From NCBI GenBank assembly GCA_013911195.1, contig JACETS010000001.1:1-41180 (forward strand): 41,180 nt of DNA, written 5' to 3'. The first letter of the stretch is position 1, and each line of letters starts with the position of its first letter. The notes under the pieces are model-generated. The model searched no databases. It was given only the letters and a program-made list of their open reading frames with translations, and was not told the origin of the DNA. A program made the position numbers and the translations under genes. Below, in pieces: positions 8,046 through 15,800 of the stretch. This DNA is from Verrucomicrobiales bacterium (lineage in GTDB: Bacteria > Verrucomicrobiota > Verrucomicrobiia > Verrucomicrobiales > DEV007).

Positions 8046-9443
8046 ATGGTTCACAGTAAATTCAAAGGTAGTGGTTTAAAAGGTTTACATGATCTAAACT
8101 CTGTTGATGATATCGGATCATTACTTAGGCAACTAAATATTTCACCAGTTAAAGCTTTGGGGCAGAACTTTCTTAGAGATGCCATTACCTCAAAAGCTAT
8201 TGTCGAATCATTAAATTGTAATGGCGATGACATTGTGATTGAAATTGGACCTGGCTTAGGTGCTTTAACTCAGCATCTAATTGGAAAAGTAAAGAAACTC
8301 ATATTAATTGAATTTGATAAAAACATTGCAAATTTACTCACTGATATTTTTGATGGCCATCCTGATGTCGAAGTTATTAATGAAGATGCTGTAAAATTTG
8401 ATCTCACTTCTTTTTATGCGTTTGGAGGGGTTAAAGTTATTGGTAATCTTCCATATTCCTCGGGCAGTGAAATTTTAAGGAACTTCCTAACATTTCCGAC
8501 ACCTGTTACAAAGGCTGTTTTTATGTTGCAAAAAGAGGTAGCAGAGAGGTATGCAGCACTTCCAAGGACAAAATCATATGGTATTAATACCGTGCTTATA
8601 GGTAGTAGATGGGATGTTGAAAAATTAGACGAAGTTTCATCAGAGCCTTTTTTTCCACCTCCTAAAATCAAATCATTAGTTATAAGGTTAGAGTTAAAAA
8701 AAGAAGCTTATTATAAACCTTTTAATGATCGAGTTTTAAAACGGGTTCTAACTTGTGGTTTTAAAGAGCGACGTAAACAAATGAAGAAGCGAATGCCTTT
8801 ACGTGGTCTTGAATGGGAGGACTTGTGTTCGGCAATAGATATCAGCACACAATCTCGGGCCGAGGAATTGAGTGTAAAGCAATGGATCGAGGTCGCGAGG
8901 TTGTTGGATGAAAATCCTCTTAAGGATATACCTCAGAGAGATACTGAGATGTTTGATGTTGTTGATAATGATGACAATGTTACTAATCAAGCTGATAGGG
9001 TTACTATTCACAATGAAGATTTGTTACATAGAGCAGTACACATTTTTGTATTCAATCGTTTTGGAAAGTTGTTTCTCCAGAAAAGATCATTATATAAAGA
9101 TAGCTCACCAGGGCTTTGGGACTCCAGTTGTTCAGGTCATTTAGATTCTGGTGAAAATTATGAATCAGCTTCTATACGAGAATTAAAAGAGGAATTAGGA
9201 GTTAAATCGAGAATTGAATTCATTACAAAGCTTATTCCATCAGTAAATACAGGTTGGGAATTTATAGGTTTATACTCTTGTTCTCACAATGGCCCATTTA
9301 ATTTTCCTTATAGTGAAATTGAAACTGGTGAATTTTTTGATTTAGAGATTATATCCAATTGGATTTTTCATAGGCCTAAAGACTTCGCCCCTGGCTTTAT
9401 AGAGTGCTTTAAGGTATATATAGGTAAAAATGATTGTTTATAA
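8046..9443 (+). CDS. rsmA: RsmA (KsgA) rRNA dimethyltransferase fused to a C-terminal Nudix hydrolase domain
   Basis: One uninterrupted 465-codon frame joins two complete enzymes. Residues about 20-290 are RsmA/KsgA, which dimethylates two adjacent adenines near the 3' end of 16S rRNA. Its marks are LGQNFLRD at 38-45, the SAM loop EIGPGLG at 66-72, catalytic GNLPY at 133-137, FPPPKIKS at 203-210 and FKERRKQM at 239-246. An acidic linker (about 291-325) follows. Residues about 327-460 are a Nudix domain with an intact box: GHLDSGE at 364-370 and RELKEELGV at 378-386. The LHRAVHIFVFN lead-in and KDSSPGLWD resemble YfcD-like or IPP-isomerase-like Nudix proteins. There is no stop or frameshift between the parts; Met302 could be an internal start. 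Its stop codon directly abuts the stop of the convergent TPR gene. Confidence 0.9.
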   Translation: MVHSKFKGSGLKGLHDLNSVDDIGSLLRQLNISPVKALGQNFLRDAITSKAIVESLNCNGDDIVIEIGPGLGALTQHLIGKVKKLILIEFDKNIANLLTDIFDGHPDVEVINEDAVKFDLTSFYAFGGVKVIGNLPYSSGSEILRNFLTFPTPVTKAVFMLQKEVAERYAALPRTKSYGINTVLIGSRWDVEKLDEVSSEPFFPPPKIKSLVIRLELKKEAYYKPFNDRVLKRVLTCGFKERRKQMKKRMPLRGLEWEDLCSAIDISTQSRAEELSVKQWIEVARLLDENPLKDIPQRDTEMFDVVDNDDNVTNQADRVTIHNEDLLHRAVHIFVFNRFGKLFLQKRSLYKDSSPGLWDSSCSGHLDSGENYESASIRELKEELGVKSRIEFITKLIPSVNTGWEFIGLYSCSHNGPFNFPYSEIETGEFFDLEIISNWIFHRPKDFAPGFIECFKVYIGKNDCL

Positions 9444-10175
9444 TCATTCAATGTTTTCAATCCAGCCAGCTTCAATCAGAGAGTCTCTATAAACTTGATT
9501 AATCTCAGGTTTGTAGATTTTATTTGCAGCTATTAACCATGAATTGGCTTCATTGGTATCATCGTTATGAAATTCGATGGCCGCATTTCCATAATAAAAT
9601 ACTGGTACATCATCAAGAAAGTCATAACTTTTGAGAACTAGTTTAGCCGCTTCAATGTCGTTCTGTTTTAAGTGGCAAATGAGAATTTTGTACTTAACTA
9701 AAGAGGAGGTTGTGCTTGGTAGTTCTTTATGGTTAGAAAGAAATTTTTTAAATCCGGTTTCGGCTAATTCATATTGTTTTTTAACGAACAGCATTTCGTT
9801 TAAGTTGAATTTAGTCATTATTCCTTTTGGATCTAGCTCAAGAGCTTTTTTAAAAGATGATTGAGCTTGATCAAAATCTCTAATTTTGGTGTATGCAGCA
9901 CCTTTTAGATTAAATAATGGAGCGTAATCATTAACGATACTCTCAGCGGAAATTATTTTTTCCAGAGCCTCTTGAACTCTAATTCCTGTGACGAGTTGCG
10001 CGGCTTCTCTTAATAAAAGGATTAATTCATTTTTCTCAGTGTTGTCTAAAGAAGTGAATTTCTTAGACTCTGTTGATTGACTTGCAGCATTCTGGGAAAA
10101 AGCAGCGATAGTTGAAACTAATATGAATAACTTAAAATGAACTATTCGTAGAAAGTGGAAATTTAATAGCGCCAT
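9444..10175 (-). CDS. Exported tetratricopeptide-repeat protein
   Basis: A 243-residue protein with a cleavable-looking signal sequence (residues about 1-32, ending AAFSQNAAS). TPR helices follow. The clearest pair spans about 88-150: a repeat with LFNLKGAAYTKIRDFDQAQ and the consensus-like ALELDPKG, followed by a second with KKQYELAETGFKKFL. A less regular helical region completes the protein. It probably acts as a periplasmic protein-protein scaffold; no enzyme motif is visible. The gene converges on the rsmA fusion with zero bases between stop codons and lies 79 nt downstream of the HrgA-like gene on the same strand, so the two may share a transcript. No specific function can be given. Confidence 0.75.
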   Translation of the reverse strand: MALLNFHFLRIVHFKLFILVSTIAAFSQNAASQSTESKKFTSLDNTEKNELILLLREAAQLVTGIRVQEALEKIISAESIVNDYAPLFNLKGAAYTKIRDFDQAQSSFKKALELDPKGIMTKFNLNEMLFVKKQYELAETGFKKFLSNHKELPSTTSSLVKYKILICHLKQNDIEAAKLVLKSYDFLDDVPVFYYGNAAIEFHNDDTNEANSWLIAANKIYKPEINQVYRDSLIEAGWIENIE

Positions 10176-10254
10176 GACTTAAATCTGTGTTCAGATAACA
10201 GATAAGTCAATGTTGGTGTGGATTTCTTATGAAAGAAATTATTTTTGATCAAAT

Positions 10255-11277
10255 TTAGTCGATGACAGTCTCTGGTGTGGTGCTTAAATTTGAATTATTC
10301 CTTTCAAAATTTATAACCTTACCTTGATCTAAGCTTTCAGATAGCCACTTAAACATTTTTTCAATTTCAGAATTTGAATTTCTGAGTTTGCTTACTTGTT
10401 CCCATGCAAGTTCATTTCTTGGCCTAGATTCAGAAATCTTCTGATAATTAATCAATCTGAAGAGGCCTTCAATTTCACGTTCTGAAAAATGTTGTATTGC
10501 TCCTGGTTCAGGTAAGTCATCAAGAGTCTCATTGTCTAGACCATAACTTGTAATCCCAATCCCGAATTCTTGTCCTAAATTTCTTAATTCATTAACTATA
10601 TCTGTATCTTGAATGGGTGAAGCAATTACTAGTTCGCCAAAGTGTGCCCATCTAGAATTACTCAAACATTGGAAAAAATCTTCTCTGTATGAATTATCCT
10701 GAATTTCAAGTTTCATTTTCATACTTCTCAAAGTAAAAGGTTGCGAACCAAAGCTTTTTTGAAGTTGCAGCATATCAGCATCTAGTTCTAAACGAGATGA
10801 ATTGAATCCAGTTTTCCAAGTGACAGAAATTAAATCAGGGTATTTCCATAGATCCTCGTAATCAGCTTCTTCACCAAAAGTGTTTTCTAAATTAAAGGGG
10901 AACTTTCCTTCAACTTTTAGGCATTGAGCCACAATTGCTCTAAATTTATTTGCTCTTAATAATGCTTCGTTAGATGTAGTGTAACCGAAAACATCACCAA
11001 ACGTTGCTTGGCTTGGGGATATCATATGTCTAGCACTCTTCATTGTGTTTAGAGTGTTGGTTCTTAGATAATAACCCTGACCATGTTCAACTTTAGCAAT
11101 TGGTGAGCTTGGATCACATGACATAATTGAGAAATGATATCTGAGTGTCGCGTCGCTATATTTTTGATCTAGTTTGAGTTTAACGAGCTCAATTAATTCA
11201 GTTCCCTTTATAGCATTCTTTGGGGCTGATGGTAATATCTCTGGAAGGATTTTACGTAGATGCTCTCGCAGACTCAT
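10255..11277 (-). CDS. COG2958/HrgA-like protein: winged-helix domain plus degenerate restriction-endonuclease-like domain
   Basis: A 340-residue protein. Residues about 1-75 look like a winged helix of the HARE-HTH kind, with a TLRYHFS recognition segment at 44-50 and a GQGYYLR wing at 67-73. Residues about 125-250 resemble the endonuclease-like domain of COG2958/HrgA proteins from memory: YPDLISVTW at 146-154, YREDFFQ at 197-203, CLSNSRWAHFGELVIAS at 204-220 and FGIGI at 238-242. At the place where PD-(D/E)xK enzymes need an acidic-x-Lys motif, this protein has MKMK (186-189), so the acidic residue appears lost. That suggests a DNA-binding or structural protein rather than an active nuclease. 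No methylase or other restriction gene is near. A TATAAA lies 6 nt before the ATG. The family match is tentative. Confidence 0.6.
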   Translation of the reverse strand: MSLREHLRKILPEILPSAPKNAIKGTELIELVKLKLDQKYSDATLRYHFSIMSCDPSSPIAKVEHGQGYYLRTNTLNTMKSARHMISPSQATFGDVFGYTTSNEALLRANKFRAIVAQCLKVEGKFPFNLENTFGEEADYEDLWKYPDLISVTWKTGFNSSRLELDADMLQLQKSFGSQPFTLRSMKMKLEIQDNSYREDFFQCLSNSRWAHFGELVIASPIQDTDIVNELRNLGQEFGIGITSYGLDNETLDDLPEPGAIQHFSEREIEGLFRLINYQKISESRPRNELAWEQVSKLRNSNSEIEKMFKWLSESLDQGKVINFERNNSNLSTTPETVID

Positions 11278-11511
11278 TTTTATTTTATAGTTTGTGTTAT
11301 TTTCGACTTAAAAGGGGATTTATTTTATAATTTTTACACTGCTCTAAATATAAGGTCCATATCCAAACGTATTTAATTTTCATTAATCGCAATGTTAAGT
11401 TGTTGACTTAATATTTAATTTTTCCTAGTTCAGCAATTAAATATATTATTTTTGAATTATTTTGTATAAACCACGTCATATTTATAGAATTTATGTAAAT
11501 ATATCTAACTG

Positions 11512-12237
11512 ATGAAAACGATTCATTTACTAATATATCTTATTGCTTTATTGCCACTATCTGGTCAAGAGGGTATTACTCTTCCTGAAAATTCAAAACA
11601 GGCTAGTAAAATTTTATCTCAGGTAAGATATGCTTATCCTCAAAAAACATTAAACTTTAGAGGTGAAATTAGACCGAGAAGAATTGGATTCAAAATGATT
11701 CCATTAAACCTATCTTTTAATTCTCAATTAATTAAATTTGAGTTTTTTAGCGAAAATAATTCTACAAAAATAATTGATGAAACTATAAGCCTAGATTTCA
11801 GGGATGATAAAATCAATGTTCTTAGAGCATATGATTCACTTACTAAAGAAATCAAAGACGATGATTTAAGCAATAGTATTCGAGGAACTGACATTTCATA
11901 CGATGATATAGTAATGAGATTCTTGGACTGGCCGAATCCAGTCCTTCTAAAAATTGAAAAAGCCAAGGGTGGGAAAGCTTGGAAAATTCGATGTGCTAAC
12001 CCAAATAAGAGCCAGCTTTATTCAATTGTAGATGTCTGGGTTTCTCAAAGAAGCGGAGCCATTGTAAGAATGAATGCTTATAATAAAAAACGTAGAATTG
12101 TTAAAAGTTTCGAAGTCGATAGTATTCAACAAATTAAAGGTGACTGGTTTGTTGAAACTATGATCGTTAGAACGTATCCAGAGGATGGTAAATCAAAGCC
12201 AACTAGTAGTTTTCTTAAATTAGTGCCTAAAAAGTGA
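11512..12237 (+). CDS. LolA-like outer-membrane lipoprotein-sorting protein
   Basis: A 241-residue exported protein with a signal peptide at residues 1-20 (MKTIHLLIYLIALLPLSGQE). The body looks like the LolA-like/LolB-like beta fold annotated as outer membrane lipoprotein-sorting protein in PVC and other bacteria. Typical parts are an early LNFRGE strand, a FLDWPNPVLL segment, then WKIRCANPN, VDVWVSQRSGAIVRMNAY and a final strand with GDWFVETMIVRTYP. The family is predicted to carry lipids or lipoproteins across the periplasm, but these long variants are uncharacterised. A 234-nt gap separates it from the divergent HrgA-like gene. That gap holds a TTGACT at 11404-11409 without a good -10, and no other clear element. 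Confidence 0.7.
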   Translation: MKTIHLLIYLIALLPLSGQEGITLPENSKQASKILSQVRYAYPQKTLNFRGEIRPRRIGFKMIPLNLSFNSQLIKFEFFSENNSTKIIDETISLDFRDDKINVLRAYDSLTKEIKDDDLSNSIRGTDISYDDIVMRFLDWPNPVLLKIEKAKGGKAWKIRCANPNKSQLYSIVDVWVSQRSGAIVRMNAYNKKRRIVKSFEVDSIQQIKGDWFVETMIVRTYPEDGKSKPTSSFLKLVPKK

Positions 12238-12302
12238 CATTAACTTTTTTCAAATCTTTTAACTTTTACTCTTGCCGCACCTTGGGTGTTTGTTAAAGAA
12301 TG

Positions 12303-12317
12303 TATGTTAATAACATA
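12303..12317. promoter_or_regulatory. Inverted repeat TATGTTA-A-TAACATA upstream of the DUF5069 gene
   Basis: Perfect 7-bp arms around a single base, ending 11 nt before the ATG of the DUF5069 gene. The position would suit a repressor site or promoter-overlapping operator. The arms are AT-rich, so chance occurrence is quite possible, and no matching second copy was seen. Confidence 0.25.
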
Positions 12318-12328
12318 TATCAATTATT

Positions 12329-12766
12329 ATGAGTAAAATTATCCCTTTAATTAGTTCAGGTATCGCAGGCCCAATCGGAGTTCTACATTTGCCCAGGTTG
12401 TGGCAAAAAGTTTCTTTAGATAAAGCCGGCAAATTGCATGATGATTACCCTGCTATCGGTGCAGGATATGATCAAATGGTTCTAGATGGAATTGGAATCG
12501 ATAAGGAAGCTTTTTCAAGCTTTATGGAAAGTAAGCCAACCTATCCCCAGTTAGAAAAATGGGTGTTAGATCAAAAAGGAGGTTCTCTGGATGCTGATTC
12601 TGTAAAAACTCTAAACGATAGTATTATTGGATACAATCATGATGACGATACACGTAAGAGTATTTTAGACGCTAGTGGTATAGAGGATGATGGTTCAATC
12701 CTTGATGCAATTAATCTAAACAACTTGGAAGATTGGTGTGATTTTCACGCTCAAGAAATTGCATAA
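12329..12766 (+). CDS. DUF5069 family protein
   Basis: A 145-residue soluble protein. The N-terminal pattern GPIGVLHLPRLWQKVSLDKAGKLHDDYPAIGAGYDQMVLDGIGID has the layout of DUF5069 proteins: a LPR-x3-K core, a GKL step, then a D-x-x-x-L-x-G-I segment. These small acidic proteins are common in Verrucomicrobiota and Planctomycetes and have no established function. The C-terminal half is acidic and ends in WCDFHAQEIA. There is no signal peptide or membrane segment. The gene is followed by the clearest intrinsic terminator of the window, so its transcript ends before the giant cytochrome gene. A TATGTTA inverted repeat lies just upstream. Confidence 0.7.
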   Translation: MSKIIPLISSGIAGPIGVLHLPRLWQKVSLDKAGKLHDDYPAIGAGYDQMVLDGIGIDKEAFSSFMESKPTYPQLEKWVLDQKGGSLDADSVKTLNDSIIGYNHDDDTRKSILDASGIEDDGSILDAINLNNLEDWCDFHAQEIA

Positions 12767-12794
12767 CATTTCACTTAATTATTAAAACATCAAA

Positions 12795-12827
12795 AACCTG
12801 ACGTGTTAATGCGTCAGGTTTTTTTTA
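12795..12827 (+). terminator. Intrinsic terminator after the DUF5069 gene
   Basis: Stem AACCTGACG (12795-12803), an 8-nt loop, then CGTCAGGTT (12812-12820) running directly into eight T residues (12819-12826). This is a textbook rho-independent terminator and the strongest in the window. The A-run before the stem could give weaker termination on the opposite strand. It separates the DUF5069 gene from the giant gene that starts at 12865. Confidence 0.9.
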
Positions 12828-12864
12828 TTTTAATTATTTCAATCAATTATCTAAAATAAGCTCC

Positions 12865-15800
12865 ATGAATTCAAAATGTTCATTTTTTCTTTTTTATATT
12901 TTACTTATTTGTTTTTCCTTTGGAGATAAAATTCAACTTGAACTACGTGATCGAGTTAAGGAGTCGGATGATTTTATTGTCCGTCTTAGAGACCAAGAGT
13001 GGGATCCAAATAATACAGCAGTATTAATATGTGATATGTGGGATTCTCACCATTGCTTTAATGCTGTTAAAAGAGTTGAGCAACTTGCACCAAGAATTAA
13101 TCGACTTGTTAATGTAATGAGAAATAAAGGTGCCATTATTATACATGCTCCCTCATCATGCATGAACTTTTATAAAGATACCCCAGCAAGAAAAAGGGCT
13201 ATTGATTTACCTGATTCAAAATCTCTTCCTGATGATATTAGTAATTGGTTACATTGGATAGATGAGGAAGAGGAAAAGGCAGGATATCCTATAGATCACT
13301 CTGATGGTGGTGAAGATGATGATCCAGATGACCATGCAAAATGGGAACAAAAGTTGATAGAGCAAGGGAGAAACCCGAGATCCCCATGGATTAGGCAGAT
13401 TGAGACAATTGATATTGATCAATCAGTTGATTACATCACAGATAGTGGTGTTGAAAATTGGAACATTTTAGATTCCCATAAAATACAAAACGTATTACTT
13501 GTTGGAGTTCATACAAATATGTGTGTATTAGGTAGGCCATTTGGTCTTAGGCAACTGGCTAAGAATGGGAAAAATGTAGTTTTGGTAAGGGATCTAACTG
13601 ACACAATGTACAACCCAAAAATGGAACCTAAGGTTAGTCATTTTACAGGGACAGACTTTATTGTTAATCATATTGAGAAGTATGTTTGTCCTACTGTGAA
13701 AAGTTCGAAGATCCTTAATGGTAGTTCATTTAAATTTAGAAATGATAAAAGACCAAAGATTCTTTTTTTGATAGGAGAAAGAGAGTATTTAACATCCAAA
13801 ACATTGCCGAAGTATGCAGATGCCAACTTATTAAGTAAATATAGAGTAGAGTTTCTGTTTGCAGCAGATGGTCAAAGTGACTTTGGCGATATTCATAGTG
13901 AGATTTCTGATGCTGATCTTTTGTTTCTTAGTGTCCGAAGACGAGCTCTTTCAGATAAGGACATGTTGAGTGTCAGGGATTTTATTATGAAGGGAAAACC
14001 AGTTTTAGGAATTCGTACATCTAATCACGCGTTTTCTTTGAGAGGTAAATCTCCGGATACAGGCTACCAGGTATGGGAAAAATTTGATGAGCAGGTATTT
14101 GGAGGAAATTACACTAATCATTATGGTAACAAAATTTTGGCAATTGCTGAAATTAATCCAATTAAGCATCCAATTTTAGAAGGGTTACAACTCAAGAAAT
14201 ATGACACAGGAGGATCTCTCTATAAGGTGCTTCCACTAAAGAAATCAACGACTGTATTGCTTAATGGAAAAGCTCCAGAAATAAATGCAAATCAACCTTT
14301 GGCATGGACAAATAAAAATGATTTCGGTGGCCACAGCTTTTATACATCACTGGGGCATATAAATGATTTCGACAATAAGGAATTCGTCAAAATTTTAAAC
14401 AATGCTGTCGATTGGCTTATTGATGAATCTCCTAAATTAGAACGTCTAGATAAAAAAAAACGAATCCATGAGGAAGTTGATGGTGCATTAAGTCCTGAGA
14501 ATTCTCGTTCACTGATAGAGGTTGGCAATGATCTCGAAATTGATTTAGTTCTAAGTGAACCTATAATTAAACAGCCCTTACATATTAGTTTTGATCATAA
14601 AGGGCGATTGTGGGTTGTTCAATATTCTCAATATCCTGATCCTGCTGGACTTAAACGCTTAAGCAGAGATAAGGTTTGGAGGGTTGCATACGACAGAATG
14701 CCACCACCACCACCACATAAGAGTGATTCAATATACCGAGGTGCTGATAAAATTTCCATTCATGAAGATACTAATGGAGATGGAATTTATGATAAGCACA
14801 AAATTTTTGCTGATGGATTGAATATGGCAACAAGTGTGGCACATGATGGTAGAGGTGTGTGGGTAACAAATCCTCCATATTTATTATATTATAAGGACGA
14901 GGATGGAGATGATATTCCAGATTCAAAGCCAATAGTTCATTTGCAGGGATTTGGTCTAGAAGATTCGCACTCTATTGCGAATAGCCTTGTGTTAGGTTTA
15001 GATGGATGGGTTTATGGAGCCCAGGGTAGTACTATTAGTGCATCAATAGTTACAAACCTTTCTCCAAAAAAAGTAAATCCAATTAATTCAATGGGACAGA
15101 ATATTTGGAGATATAACCCTCAGAAAATAGTTTATGAAATATTTGCTGAAGGTGGTGGTAATGCATTTGGTCTGGAGATTGATTCTAGGGGCCGAGTTTA
15201 CTCAGGTCATAATGGAGGTAATACGCGAGGTTTCCATTATATAAAAGGTGCCTACTATCGTAAAAGTTGGGGTAAGCACGGATCGCTCACAAATGAATTT
15301 GCATATGGTTTTTTCCCTGCGATGGCAAACGCTCAAGTTGAGAGATTTACTCATCAATTTATACTATACGAAGATGATGTTTTACCTAAGAGATTTCATG
15401 GGAAATTACTAGGTGTTGATGTCCTTCATAATAACGTTGTTATGAGTGAAATGATTACATCGGGATCTACCTTCCAAACAAAGGATAGAGAGAGGTTTAT
15501 AAAATCCGGTGACCCATGGTTTAGACCAGTAATGATCACTGACGCACCTGATGGATCAGTGTATATTGCAGATTGGTATGATAAACAGGTTAATCATTAC
15601 AGAAATCATGAAGGTCAAATGGATAAGAAATTGGGAAGAATTTACAGGATCCGTAATAAAGATTTTAAGTTCAATAAGAAAATTGATTTTACCAAATTGG
15701 ATCAGTCGGACTTATTAGATCAACTAGATTCAAATTCTCGATCAAATAGACGAACCGCATTTCATCAATTGAAACTTCGCTTTGGATTTGATGATTTATC

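Noticed and set aside
11310..11318. Shared 9-mer AAAAGGGGA in three intergenic regions (also 23141 and 40084)
   Set aside because: The same 9-mer occurs inside a coding region near 31199 and its distance to starts varies widely, so it is not a consistent element.
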